DNA from: Shewanella sp. ANA-3 | GTDB lineage: Bacteria; Pseudomonadota; Gammaproteobacteria; Enterobacterales; Shewanellaceae | Direction: 5' to 3' | DNA: 64,000 nucleotides | NCBI RefSeq assembly: GCF_000203935.1 | Contig: NC_008577.1 | Span: 3,534,001-3,598,000, forward strand | Shown: piece by piece, positions 1 through 9,233 of the stretch | Layout of the letters: every line of letters starts with the position of its first letter | Position numbering within the stretch: the stretch's first letter is position 1 | Notes under the pieces: generated by a model | Databases searched by the model: none | The model's input: only the letters and a program-made list of their open reading frames with translations | Told to the model about the DNA's origin: nothing | Translations under genes and position numbers: made by a program

Positions 1-1025
1 CCCATCGCCAGTGCGCCACGTTTATGGCAGGTTTTGATCAGCAGTCTTGAATAGGCGCTTAAGAAAGGCGTATCCATGGTCACCGCTTGGCGATCCGGTA
101 AAACGCGGTCGCTATGACGCTTTAATGTTTTGATATAGCTGAAGATATAGTCCCAACGACCACAGTTGAGCGCGACAATGTTTGAGCGTAATTCATAGAG
201 AATTTCGTCCATTTCAAACACCGCGGGTAAGGTCTCAATCAAACAAGTACATTTGATTGTGCCAGGCTGTAGGCAGAATCTTTCTTCAACAAAAGCAAAC
301 ACTTTTGCCCACCAACGCGCTTCGATATGGCTCTCGAGTTTAGGAATATAGAAGTAAGGACCACTGCCCTTCGCCAGCAATTGGCGATAGTTATGGTAAA
401 AGTACATCGCAAAGTCGAATAACGCGCCGGGGATGGACTGCTGGTTAAATTCAACGTGCTTCTCTTTTAAGTGCAGACCACGCACACGACAGATTAATAC
501 CGCAGGATTTGGGCCTAGCTTGTAATGTTTACCAGTTTCAGGCGCTGTGTATTCAATCTCACCGCGCACGGCATCACGCAGGTTAATCTGACCTTCAACC
601 ACTTTCTGCCAGCTCGGTGCTAAGGAGTCTTCAAAATCCGCCATAAACACTTTGGCATTGGCATTGAGTGCATTGATCACCATCTTACGTTCGACGGGAC
701 CGGTGATTTCAACACGGCGATCGAGTAAGTCATTCGGAATGCCACGGATCTTCCATGCCCCGTCACGAATAGCGCGAGTCTCGGGTAAAAAGTCAGGCAA
801 AGCCCCTTTATCAATACGCGCTTGTCTATCTTTACGTTTGGCGAGTAAGGTGGGCACTTCTGTCGCAAATTCACGGCAAAGTGACTCAAGCAACGCCAGC
901 GCGCCTTCGGTAAAAATCACCTCCTGCCCTGGTATGGTATTTCCCACTAAGGCCAGAGTGCCATTCGCAGTGGCCTTATTCTGTGTCGAATTCAATTGCT
1001 GTTCACCTAAAGTGTGTTCCGTCAT
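1..1025 (-). CDS. aceB: malate synthase A (partial, C-terminus outside window)
   Basis: Second enzyme of the glyoxylate shunt; condenses glyoxylate and acetyl-CoA to malate in the cytoplasm. Only the first 341 or so residues are inside the window; the gene runs off the left edge. The start ATG at 1025 has a strong GGAGGG Shine-Dalgarno seven bases upstream. The translated N-terminus (MTEHTLGEQQLNST...) is followed by family-typical blocks: GPVERKMVINALNANAK, FMADFEDSLAPSW (metal and substrate region), ICRVRGLHLKEKHV and CLIETLPAVFEMDEILYELR. The full family length is about 530-550 residues. The partner isocitrate lyase gene is normally next on the same strand, beyond this window. The long AT-rich upstream region probably carries its regulatory sites. 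Confidence 0.96.
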   Translation of the reverse strand, partial: MTEHTLGEQQLNSTQNKATANGTLALVGNTIPGQEVIFTEGALALLESLCREFATEVPTLLAKRKDRQARIDKGALPDFLPETRAIRDGAWKIRGIPNDLLDRRVEITGPVERKMVINALNANAKVFMADFEDSLAPSWQKVVEGQINLRDAVRGEIEYTAPETGKHYKLGPNPAVLICRVRGLHLKEKHVEFNQQSIPGALFDFAMYFYHNYRQLLAKGSGPYFYIPKLESHIEARWWAKVFAFVEERFCLQPGTIKCTCLIETLPAVFEMDEILYELRSNIVALNCGRWDYIFSYIKTLKRHSDRVLPDRQAVTMDTPFLSAYSRLLIKTCHKRGALAM

Positions 1026-1115
1026 CTTCTCGCCCTCCCAAGAGGCTAACCTTTTGCTCGTTTACGACTCGTTACCAGCAAAGACATGAGTAACATGTAC
1101 AAACATTCACCTAAA

Positions 1116-1129
1116 AACATTCAAATGTT
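1116..1129. promoter_or_regulatory. inverted repeat AACATT-CA-AATGTT upstream of aceB
   Basis: A perfect 6-2-6 inverted repeat about 90 bp upstream of the aceB start, flanked by direct AAACATT copies at 1101 and 1154. The position suits a promoter-proximal operator of aceB. I cannot name the regulator. Confidence 0.35.
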
Positions 1130-1360
1130 CGTTTAGAACCAAAACTTACAGACAAACATTTGTATTTGCAACTATCCAAAAGTGCCATAACCGCTCAATA
1201 ATTTGACCAAAAAACCTCTAAAAATTGGTCTGACCAAGACAAGAAGTTCAATTCAAATACCTGATAAATAAAAACTTTAAAAATTTAAGCTAAATGAGTT
1301 TTTTCTTATCGTGAAATTTGTCAGACAACTTTACCACTCAAATCTCAGTGTAATTTTATA

Positions 1361-1375
1361 CGTAATTTAATTACC
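1361..1375. promoter_or_regulatory. HexR-like palindrome
   Basis: Contains GTAATT-T-AATTAC, 13 of 15 positions of the Shewanella HexR consensus as I remember it (TGTAAT-www-ATTACA). HexR is known to control central carbon genes, including the glyoxylate shunt, in Shewanella. The site is about 335 bp from the aceB start, which is far, so assignment to aceB is inference. Confidence 0.35.
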
Positions 1376-1815
1376 AATTGAAAATTTAAATATACAGCAT
1401 TTTTGACCTATTCGACCTAAGTAGAAACCTGTGCGCGTTTTGAACTCCACCCGGAGGAAAGCGGTAAAAATCAACAAAACCAAGCAATTAACAAAATAGA
1501 AACAGATTAAAAATTTAAACAATCGTTTAATTGTTACGTTTACGTAAACAGTCAAGCCAATAGAGAGAGAGTGACAGGGATCACGGGTTATGTTTCTCGA
1601 TCAAAAACCCGAGTCGATATGGTTAACCCAAAAAATAAATCACTTTTTTATAAAAAAAATGAAACAAATTAGAATTCTGACCCTGTGTTGCTTCAAATGA
1701 GGGCAACAGGTGATAGTGAAGGTCTTTATCCCCAACCCAGTTAACCGTATTTCGTATGTAAAGATAACCAAGGTTCATGGTCTTTTAAGCGCCAAACAAG
1801 GGGTTGCAAAGTAGA

Positions 1816-1830
1816 TGAAAATCATTATCA
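1816..1830. promoter_or_regulatory. Fur box
   Basis: TGAAAATCATTATCA matches the 7-1-7 Fur palindrome TGATAAT-n-ATTATCA at 14 of 15 positions. It ends 30 bp before the start of the TonB-dependent receptor, as expected for iron repression of a siderophore receptor. Confidence 0.8.
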
Positions 1831-1860
1831 TTCGCGACCTTTCTGATTGGGGGACTTTCA

Positions 1861-4332
1861 ATGCCAGTATTACAGCCTGTATTTCGCTTATCACTTATTG
1901 CACTCGCCTGCCTCAGTGCTTTACCACACACAGCCTACGCCGATGACACACCTTCCGCTCGCGATGAAAACGTCGAACGCATAACGGTATACGGCAGACA
2001 AAACTCTGTGGTGAAAAACTCAGGGCTGGCGACTAAGTCAGATATGTCCTTAATGGAAACCCCTGCGGCGGTTGTTATCGTTGACCAGGAGCTGATTAAC
2101 AGCCAAGGAGTCGATAATCTGCAGGACTTGATTCGCAATATCAGCGGGGTGACTCAAGCAGGCAATAACTACGGCATTGGGGATAACTTGGTTATTCGCG
2201 GTCTTGGCGCAAACTATACCTATGACGGCATGTATGGCGGTGCCGGCCTTGGCAACACCTTTAACCCCACTCGCTCCCTAACTAATGTGGAATCCGTTGA
2301 AGTTTTAAAAGGGCCAGCGACTGGGCTCTACGGCATGGGCAGCGCGGGCGGCGTGATCAACCTGATTGAAAAGAAACCGCAATTTGAATCCAAACACAAA
2401 ATCACCACTGAAGTTGGCCAGTGGGATACCTACTCGCTCGCCATCGATAGCACGGGGGGGATCACAGATGATCTTGCTTATCGTTTAGTCGCCAAAACCG
2501 CCCGCAGTGAAGGCTACCGTGATTTAGGCGCCGACCGTGATGAAGTGTTCGGCTCACTCAAGTGGGTATTAAGTGATAGCCAAGATCTGATGCTATCAGG
2601 CGCGTATATCAAAGACGCCATTGCCGTTGACTCCATCGGCCATCCAATCCGTATCTACAATGCCGATTCTGTCGGAGGTAAAACCGCTGGTGAAGTCACT
2701 TGGCAAGATTTGATAAACGATCCTAATGGTCAAGGCATACAGCTAACCGACGAGCAGCGTCAGCAATTGGCGGCATCACTCGCCAGTGGTGATGGCTTAA
2801 CTCCTTATTCCTTCGGTGACGCGGGATTAATTTCTCCCATGGCAAAGGATAATGAAGGTGAAGAATTAAGATTCAAGCTGACCCACAATATCTACTTTAC
2901 CGATAATCTGTTCCTCAACCAGCAGTTGCAATATCGCGACTACACCACAGGTTTTGCCCGCCAAACAGGGGCTTACAACTATGTGTATTGGAAGCGTAAA
3001 ATCAAGATTGGTGGCGTACCGACTGATGTGATTAACGAAGATCCCCGCGCGCCACTGGTTGAAAATGGTGTGCTCTATCCCTTTGCCGCCAGACGTCAGG
3101 AATACCGCCAGCTCGATGCCGAAGAAACCTCGTGGCAGTATTTTGCCGATCTACGTTACGACTTCCAAATCGGCAATATCGACAACGAATTGCTGGTGAA
3201 TGCTAACTACGAAGACCGCGATATTCGCCTCGAGCAATTCTCGATTTACGATGCAGACCAAGTCATTAAAAACAAACAAGGCGAAGTGATTTACCGTGGG
3301 TCGCTGCCATACATTTACGATATCCGCAATCCAAACTGGGGAACGGGTAAATTTGCCGACTACGATCCGCTCAAAACCGCCAACTACAATAAAAAAGTCA
3401 GCGCTTGGGGCTTAGGCGTGCAACATGTGGGTTATTTAGGTTATGGCTTTACCACCCGTGTGGGCGTGGCCTTTAACGAAATCAAACAGAGCTATGAGCA
3501 CTTAGGTGTGGATGAGCGCTACAGCGCGAGTCAAGCCAGCCCCACTCCTGAGGAAGATAGCAAAGATAACGGTGTGACCTACAACTTGGGCTTAACCTAT
3601 ATGCCCATTGACGATTTATCGTTTTTCGTCAATCACTCAAAGGGCCGCACCGCCTATAGCATCTTAGGCTCAATCACAGGGGAAAATACCGACCGCGAAG
3701 ACTCAGAATCCGTCAGTAACGATCTCGGTATGCGCTTTAAAGCCTTTGATGATCAAATGTTGGCCTCACTGGTGTTCTTTAAAAGCTCACGCACAAATGT
3801 GCCTTACACCAACCCAGACTATAACGCTGGTGTGTCAGGTGCCGAGGTGCCGGTGTACTTTTACGATGGCAGCGAAGATACCCAAGGGGTCGAGTTGGAT
3901 CTCAATGCCCATCTAAACGATAACTGGCGCATCAATCTTAACGGCATGTATCAGGATGCGAGGGATAAACAAAACCCGAATGACAAAGCCAACTACGACA
4001 GCCGTCAAAAAGGTGTGCCCTATGTGACAGCCAGTGCTTGGGTAACCTATGGTGCAGACTGGTTTGCCTTATCAAGCCCTATTGAGCTGAGTTTAGGTGC
4101 CAAGTATGTGGATGATAGAAGCACACACTCAAGCTCATTTGGTATCCCTGATGGTTATGTGCCGAGCTACACCTTAGTGGATTCTGCCATCAGCTATGCC
4201 ACCGACTCCTGGAAGTTACAATTGAATATCAACAACCTATTCAATAAAGACTATTACAGTAAGGCCATGTTCCTCGGTGGTATGCCGGGCGAAGAGCGTA
4301 ATGTGAAGCTGCAATATAGCTACAGTTTCTAA
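1861..4332 (+). CDS. TonB-dependent siderophore receptor
   Basis: Outer-membrane receptor of 823 residues that imports a ferric siderophore using energy from TonB-ExbB-ExbD. A signal peptide is visible at residues 1-27 (cleavage AYA|DD), then a TonB box (about 39-45, ERITVYG), the plug domain (about 55-170, with the NVESVEVLKGP...GSAGGVINL block) and a long beta-barrel ending in the terminal phenylalanine typical of outer-membrane barrels. The size and plug block fit the siderophore-receptor subfamily (FhuE/FpvA-like). ATG is preceded by GGGGGA. A Fur box just upstream indicates iron repression. The ligand cannot be told from sequence. It is transcribed alone and ends at a hairpin terminator. 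Confidence 0.93.
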   Translation: MPVLQPVFRLSLIALACLSALPHTAYADDTPSARDENVERITVYGRQNSVVKNSGLATKSDMSLMETPAAVVIVDQELINSQGVDNLQDLIRNISGVTQAGNNYGIGDNLVIRGLGANYTYDGMYGGAGLGNTFNPTRSLTNVESVEVLKGPATGLYGMGSAGGVINLIEKKPQFESKHKITTEVGQWDTYSLAIDSTGGITDDLAYRLVAKTARSEGYRDLGADRDEVFGSLKWVLSDSQDLMLSGAYIKDAIAVDSIGHPIRIYNADSVGGKTAGEVTWQDLINDPNGQGIQLTDEQRQQLAASLASGDGLTPYSFGDAGLISPMAKDNEGEELRFKLTHNIYFTDNLFLNQQLQYRDYTTGFARQTGAYNYVYWKRKIKIGGVPTDVINEDPRAPLVENGVLYPFAARRQEYRQLDAEETSWQYFADLRYDFQIGNIDNELLVNANYEDRDIRLEQFSIYDADQVIKNKQGEVIYRGSLPYIYDIRNPNWGTGKFADYDPLKTANYNKKVSAWGLGVQHVGYLGYGFTTRVGVAFNEIKQSYEHLGVDERYSASQASPTPEEDSKDNGVTYNLGLTYMPIDDLSFFVNHSKGRTAYSILGSITGENTDREDSESVSNDLGMRFKAFDDQMLASLVFFKSSRTNVPYTNPDYNAGVSGAEVPVYFYDGSEDTQGVELDLNAHLNDNWRINLNGMYQDARDKQNPNDKANYDSRQKGVPYVTASAWVTYGADWFALSSPIELSLGAKYVDDRSTHSSSFGIPDGYVPSYTLVDSAISYATDSWKLQLNINNLFNKDYYSKAMFLGGMPGEERNVKLQYSYSF

Positions 4333-4356
4333 GCGTTTTCCTTAAGCCCATAAACA

Positions 4357-4390
4357 ACAAGAGAGCCCATCGGCTCTCTTGTTTGTTTTA
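4357..4390 (+). terminator. rho-independent terminator of the receptor gene
   Basis: ACAAGAGAGCC / GGCTCTCTTGT stem of 11 bp with a 4-nt loop, followed by GTTTGTTTTA. It lies between two convergent genes (stops at 4332 and 4401) and could also serve the antiporter gene on the other strand, although that T-tract is poorer. Confidence 0.85.
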
Positions 4391-4400
4391 GCCAGCTGAC

Positions 4401-6170
4401 TTAACTGACATTCTCCCGGTCGCCACGCATCAGCGACTCCAACTCAGCTTTTCCTTTATTGGATAAATCAAGGAGCTTGGCTAAATCATGTTGATGGGCC
4501 GAGCTGGCTATCACCAGCTTTTTATCGTGCTCGGCAAAAATCTTCACCCGTTCATTGGCTTGCACCTGCGATAAGCCTAAGCCCTGCAAAATCTTCTCAC
4601 TGGCGGATAAAGCCGAACCAAAGGTTTCACGGAACACATCGGTCACCCCAAGGCTCATCAATCGATAGGCATGGTTACGGTCCCGCGCCCGAGCGACGAT
4701 ATTGATATGGGGGAAATGGGTTTTCACCTGCTGGGCAATTTCAATCGAATCCTCAACATTATCAACAGCCAGCAGCAACAGGCGCGAGCGTGCAATCCCC
4801 GCAGACATCAACATATCTAAACGTCTGGCATCGCCAAAATAGACCTCACCACCGTATTTGCGGATCACATCCACATGGCTGGCATCCTTATCTAAGGCCA
4901 CAAACGGAATACCCGATGACGCTAAAATACGCCCAGTGATCTGCCCCACCCGCCCAAATCCGGCGATCACCACCTCAGATTCAGTCACATTAATGGTATC
5001 GGGCAAACGTGTATCCACCACCTTAGGTTTAGTGGCTCTAAAAAGCGTGAAAATCATCGGCGTGACTGCCATGGATAAACCGATGGCGAGCACTAAGATT
5101 TGGGCGATTTTATCATCCACTATGCTGGATAATTGCGCCTGCGACAGCAGCACGAAGGCAAACTCACCGCCTTCGGCCAAGATAAGGCCTAGAGCAATAC
5201 TCGGGCGCCATGCATGATGTCGTAAACGGCCAAGGAGCATCAGCACGAGAGTCTTAATCAGTAACATGCCCAGCAAAATCGCAAGTATGAGTAAGGGATC
5301 GGTTAAAAACAGCTTGAGATCCATACTCATGCCCACGGCCATAAAAAACAGCCCAAGCAGTAAGCCCTTAAAAGGTTCAATATCGGTTTCAAGCTGATGT
5401 CGGTAGCTGGAGTTCGCCAGCATAATTCCGGCTAAAAACGCCCCCATACCCGCCGATAGCCCCAGCCACTCCATCAATTCGGCACTGCCCATCACCAGCA
5501 ATAGTGCAAAGGCGGTTAACACTTCACGAACCCCGCTGCTGGCAACGAGTTTAAGTAACCGCGGCAACAGATATTTGCCTACCAACACAAAGCCCACTAA
5601 GGCCACACTGGTCCAATACCAAGGTACCGCATGGTGCTCAATCTGGGCCGAATTAGGCGCAAGGTAAGCGGTTAATAGCAACATGGGGATCACGGCGAGA
5701 TCTTGCATTAACAACACCCCAAAGGCATCGCGGCCCAGCGGGGTGGTCAGCAGTCTATGTTCGCTCATCAACTGCACCGCAAAAGCCGTCGATGACAAGG
5801 ATAACGCCGCGCCAACCACTAATGCAGCCTCAATGGATAAGCCAAACCCCCAAGCTAAACCGCCAATTGCCGCCCAAGAAAGGAGTAACTGACCACTACC
5901 GAGACCAAAGATGGCACTGCGTAGCTCCCATAACTTGCTCGGATTGAGTTCAAGCCCAAGCACAAACAGCATCAGTACCACACCCAACTCAGCAAAATGC
6001 AGCACGGCGGCGGGATCAGACACCAGCGCCATGCCTCCGGGGCCTAAAATCACCCCGGCAGCGAGGTAAGACAGAATCGGTCCTGCGCCAAAACGTTTGC
6101 CCAAGGGCACAAAAATCACCGCGGCCAATAAAAATAACAGTACAGAAGTGAGCAGACTCGACTCTTCCAT
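4401..6170 (-). CDS. CPA2-family cation:proton antiporter with RCK domain (KefB/YbaL-like)
   Basis: Inner-membrane monovalent cation/H+ antiporter of 589 residues. Residues 1-385 or so hold the 12-13 hydrophobic helices of the Na_H_Exchanger fold. From residue 400 a TrkA-N (RCK) domain begins with the nucleotide-binding motif GFGRVG and an acidic residue at the end of strand 2 (ALDKD), suggesting NAD(H)-type gating. The length and lack of a long extra C-terminal domain resemble E. coli YbaL/KefB. Kef-type glutathione-adduct gating is possible but not shown. The start ATG has GGAG seven bases upstream. It is monocistronic and convergent with the receptor gene. Confidence 0.9.
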   Translation of the reverse strand: MEESSLLTSVLLFLLAAVIFVPLGKRFGAGPILSYLAAGVILGPGGMALVSDPAAVLHFAELGVVLMLFVLGLELNPSKLWELRSAIFGLGSGQLLLSWAAIGGLAWGFGLSIEAALVVGAALSLSSTAFAVQLMSEHRLLTTPLGRDAFGVLLMQDLAVIPMLLLTAYLAPNSAQIEHHAVPWYWTSVALVGFVLVGKYLLPRLLKLVASSGVREVLTAFALLLVMGSAELMEWLGLSAGMGAFLAGIMLANSSYRHQLETDIEPFKGLLLGLFFMAVGMSMDLKLFLTDPLLILAILLGMLLIKTLVLMLLGRLRHHAWRPSIALGLILAEGGEFAFVLLSQAQLSSIVDDKIAQILVLAIGLSMAVTPMIFTLFRATKPKVVDTRLPDTINVTESEVVIAGFGRVGQITGRILASSGIPFVALDKDASHVDVIRKYGGEVYFGDARRLDMLMSAGIARSRLLLLAVDNVEDSIEIAQQVKTHFPHINIVARARDRNHAYRLMSLGVTDVFRETFGSALSASEKILQGLGLSQVQANERVKIFAEHDKKLVIASSAHQHDLAKLLDLSNKGKAELESLMRGDRENVS

Positions 6171-6393
6171 TAGGGCTCCACAACGTTAGCGAAAGGCAAA
6201 AAATAGGTATAGCCATAAGCAAAAAAAGCTTCGGCTACCGCTGGCAATCATACTCTAGTTAGGCAGGAAAAAGTGTGAAAAATTGACCTAAAAATCATCG
6301 AAAAAACGCAAGAAACAAGCGAAACAGCGAAAGAAGAAAACCGCGTTACATTAGCCTAAACAGTCAGTTACACAGAAAACACAACTCCTCCCC

Positions 6394-8178
6394 CTACTGC
6401 CTTGCAAACTGACTGGTAATATTGGTGGCGCGTTTATCTGAGGCTAAAGCGTCCTCATAACAGAATACACTGTTACGACCATTGGATTTTGCAGCATACA
6501 GCGCCATATCGGCACGGTGCAGCAGAGGGTCTAGGCTTAAGTCTTCTTTTGTCATACCGCTAACCCCAAAGCTCGCGGTGATAGTAAATTTATGCCCCGA
6601 CAGATGAGTATCAATGGCTTCGAGTCGTCGACGGCATTGTTCGGCAACTTCCATCCCCTTAGATTCATTGGCGTAAGGCAAGAATAGTGCAAATTCCTCA
6701 CCGCCAATCCGGGCAAACACATCACCATTGCGAACATGGGGTTTTAATACTTCTACGACTTTTTTAAGCGCCCAGTCACCCGTACCATGGCCGTAGGAAT
6801 CATTAATCCGTTTAAAATGGTCCAAGTCGAATAAAATCACGCAATAATCGCCCCCTCGGGCAGCGGCTTGCACAAACAGATTTTCCCCCAGATCTTGCCC
6901 TGCTCCACGGTTAAGCACGCCCGTCAAAGCATCCATTCTGGCCATGCGCATAAAACGCCGTTTTTGCAAATTACCCACCACTAACAAAATCGCGAGGAAA
7001 AACAGCCCGCCAACTAATATGGTGATAAACATCAGCATATTAGTGTACTCGCGCTCTTTTACCGTTTGCTGAGCGATGTAAAGTTCGCGCTCTTTATTCA
7101 GCAAGTTGATTTCACGCGCCTGCTCATCGGCATTAAACTTAGCCGCCTGATAAGCAAGGGTTTTCATCTTAGATTGGTCAAAAATCAGTTGATTATAATG
7201 TTGCTCTTTTCTGGAGTATTCATAGGCTTGCTCAAATTGTTTGTCCGCCGCCATCAACTCGGCAAACACTTTGTAGGCAATATGCTTATGTTCGATATAA
7301 CTATTATCATCGGGAAATGTGAGCACCTTAACAGCGTGACTTTTTGCTTGAACCAGCTCACCCGTTGCAAAGTAATTCTCGGCAAGTAGTGCATGCACAT
7401 GGCTGATTTCTAATTGAAATTGAAAAGCTTCATACCCTTTTAACGCTAATAGCAAAATCGCTCTCGCGCCTAAATAGTCACCCCGCTCCTGCAAAACCAT
7501 CCCTTTGCCTTTCATCGACATAGTCGCCAAAAGGGGAAATTGCTTCGCATCACAATATTGACGGCTATCTTCGAAGGCATCGAAGGTGTCGGGACTTTTC
7601 ACACCGAGCAAGTAAATCGCCCGCAGCAATTTGGCATGGCAAATATCGCGGACATCGGTTTCCTGAGCGAGTTGTAACACCTTATTGGCATAGAGGCCCA
7701 TATCGCTATAAGCGTCCATTTCAGAATAAATATTGGCAATTCTTAGATAAGAGTGACGTTTAATCGTAATATCATCGATATTCACAACTAGGGCTAATGC
7801 TTTGGCGACAGCCGATAAGGCTTTGTCATAGTCGCGCATCCCTATATAGACAGTGGCTTGATAGCTATAAACCGATGCTAATAATTCAGAACTTGTGATT
7901 AAGGTTTCGGCCTGATGCAGATCGTCTAACGCTTTGGCATATTCACCTGTGAAAAAATAACCTATCGCTCTATCTATCCTCAGTCGGCCTTGTTGCACTG
8001 AAGTTAATTTGCTGAATTCTTTCTCATATTCGGCCAGTTTTTTCTGCGCGGCGCTAAGATCAGATTGCAGTAATACATCAAGCTCATTGAGTGCCTGATC
8101 AAAATCGAGAGAGTTAGCCATCAACGCTGTCGAACACAAAGCAAAGATGGCTAATAGGGCACAACGCAACCGTTTCAA
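6394..8178 (-). CDS. periplasmic-TPR sensor diguanylate cyclase (GGDEF)
   Basis: Membrane-bound diguanylate cyclase of 594 residues that makes c-di-GMP from two GTP. A signal peptide or N-terminal anchor (1-22) is followed by about 340 residues of TPR-like helices, a coiled coil, one transmembrane helix (about 375-400) and a GGDEF domain. The active-site motif is GGEEF (492-496), and an intact product-inhibition I-site RxxD (RNGD, 483-486) lies five residues upstream. The likely start is TTG at 8178, six bases after the sonA stop codon, with no Shine-Dalgarno, so translation is probably coupled to sonA. This makes it the third gene of the borosin operon. Its input signal is unknown. Confidence 0.9.
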   Translation of the reverse strand: MKRLRCALLAIFALCSTALMANSLDFDQALNELDVLLQSDLSAAQKKLAEYEKEFSKLTSVQQGRLRIDRAIGYFFTGEYAKALDDLHQAETLITSSELLASVYSYQATVYIGMRDYDKALSAVAKALALVVNIDDITIKRHSYLRIANIYSEMDAYSDMGLYANKVLQLAQETDVRDICHAKLLRAIYLLGVKSPDTFDAFEDSRQYCDAKQFPLLATMSMKGKGMVLQERGDYLGARAILLLALKGYEAFQFQLEISHVHALLAENYFATGELVQAKSHAVKVLTFPDDNSYIEHKHIAYKVFAELMAADKQFEQAYEYSRKEQHYNQLIFDQSKMKTLAYQAAKFNADEQAREINLLNKERELYIAQQTVKEREYTNMLMFITILVGGLFFLAILLVVGNLQKRRFMRMARMDALTGVLNRGAGQDLGENLFVQAAARGGDYCVILFDLDHFKRINDSYGHGTGDWALKKVVEVLKPHVRNGDVFARIGGEEFALFLPYANESKGMEVAEQCRRRLEAIDTHLSGHKFTITASFGVSGMTKEDLSLDPLLHRADMALYAAKSNGRNSVFCYEDALASDKRATNITSQFARQ

Positions 8179-8184
8179 GATAAG

Positions 8185-8397
8185 TTAATTATTACCGTGA
8201 TTAACTAAAACAAAGGTTTGATAATTTTGGTCGCCATTCAAGACTTTTAGCTTTTCCATATCCCCAGTCATTACAGCGTTAATTTCTTCATCAGTTAATC
8301 CGTGGGCACGCATCACTGCCTCTGGATTCTGTTTATAGTCTTCCATTAACAGCGCATCTTGGCCTAGCTGGGTAAAAAAATCCGATAATGCAGACAT
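8185..8397 (-). CDS. sonA: borosin precursor peptide (SonA-like)
   Basis: A 70-residue RiPP precursor and substrate of the neighbouring alpha-N-methyltransferase. Residues 1-55 form a helical LigA-like/borosin-binding leader (FFTQLGQD..., NPEAVMRAHGLTDEEINAV, GDMEKL). The C-terminal tail, NYQTFVLVNHGNN, is the putative core. From memory, S. oneidensis SonA is methylated on backbone amides at residues 63 and 65 (Leu, Ile); here these positions are Val63 and Val65. ATG at 8397 has a good AAGGA six bases upstream. It lies 44 bp after sonM and six bases before the GGDEF gene. No protease or exporter gene is adjacent. Confidence 0.88.
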   Translation of the reverse strand: MSALSDFFTQLGQDALLMEDYKQNPEAVMRAHGLTDEEINAVMTGDMEKLKVLNGDQNYQTFVLVNHGNN

Positions 8398-8441
8398 ACT
8401 TATTCCTTATTGTTAATAATGACTCAATATCACACTTCAAT

Positions 8442-9233
8442 TTAGCCCAAATCTTCGGGACCGATCCCTAACTTAGCCAAAATAGCATAGTTGTACTCCA
8501 GCTTTTTTGCTGGCGGAATTAACAACGTACTAATCGGCGTTAAGTGTGCTTGGGGTAAATTCGCTAAAGGTAAACGCTCGATACGGGGGGCTTGGATTGG
8601 CAAATTGGCCGCTTCGTAGATGACCACCTCATGGTTGAGGGGATACCATTGATTTAACTGCTCCACGAGGATCTGCAACCTGTCACTCGAGGTATGAAAT
8701 TGGGTTAGGGTATGTTCGCCCGCAATGGCGATTTGCCAGAGTAATAAGTGGGTGGTGGGATCCGGCACATGGTTGAAAAACATAAACTGGCTGGCTTCAA
8801 AGCTTTGATGCCCTGAGTTGCCGGGATCAATCCCTAAGTCGGCCCACAGGCAAGCTTCGGCCGAAATCCCCGGCTCCATCTTGGCCGAAAACCCTTCGGC
8901 CTTGGCGCGAGTTATCGCCATATGGGATACACAGGCAAATACCCCCGGATGACCATAGAGTGCACACACGGTTTTTTTACCCGCTCTCACCGCATCTAGA
9001 ATGGCATTGACCATTTGCTCGTAGGTGTCTCGGCGATTTTTAACTTCACCATTTTGCGCATAAAACTGCTGCAAATTGATGACATTGGGGTTGAGCTTCG
9101 TCAACCAACGCTGCGAGAAACCGTCTGGTAAGAGTGAAAATACAATATCGGCATGTTCAATATAGCTGCGGCTTAATACGCTAATTTGCCCCGCGAGCTG
9201 TAACCCCGTACCCACACAAACGAGTGATCCCAA
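8442..9233 (-). CDS. sonM: borosin peptide backbone alpha-N-methyltransferase (SonM-like)
   Basis: SAM-dependent tetrapyrrole-methylase-fold enzyme, 263 residues. It has the glycine-rich N-terminal loop VCVGTGLQLAGQ, the VNAILDAVRAGKKTVCALYGHPGVF block and EPGISAEACLWADLG. This family normally methylates corrin precursors, but the gene's position directly before a SonA-like peptide identifies it as the trans-acting (split) borosin methyltransferase described for Shewanella oneidensis. It methylates main-chain amide nitrogens of the SonA tail. The start codon is TTG at 9233, with AGGAG six bases upstream. It is the first gene of the operon sonM-sonA-GGDEF. Confidence 0.9.
   Translation of the reverse strand: MGSLVCVGTGLQLAGQISVLSRSYIEHADIVFSLLPDGFSQRWLTKLNPNVINLQQFYAQNGEVKNRRDTYEQMVNAILDAVRAGKKTVCALYGHPGVFACVSHMAITRAKAEGFSAKMEPGISAEACLWADLGIDPGNSGHQSFEASQFMFFNHVPDPTTHLLLWQIAIAGEHTLTQFHTSSDRLQILVEQLNQWYPLNHEVVIYEAANLPIQAPRIERLPLANLPQAHLTPISTLLIPPAKKLEYNYAILAKLGIGPEDLG

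Larger units (their letters stand above)
1026..1860. other. 835-bp divergent regulatory region, no gene
   Basis: Separates aceB (minus) from the TonB-dependent receptor (plus). It is clearly more AT-rich than the flanking genes. The half nearest aceB carries three copies of AAACATT (1101, 1115 and 1154) and the inverted repeat AACATT-CA-AATGTT at 1116-1129. A HexR-like palindrome lies at 1361-1375 and a Fur box at 1816-1830. I see no convincing coding region; the short open frames here lack start signals and codon bias. Confidence 0.7.
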
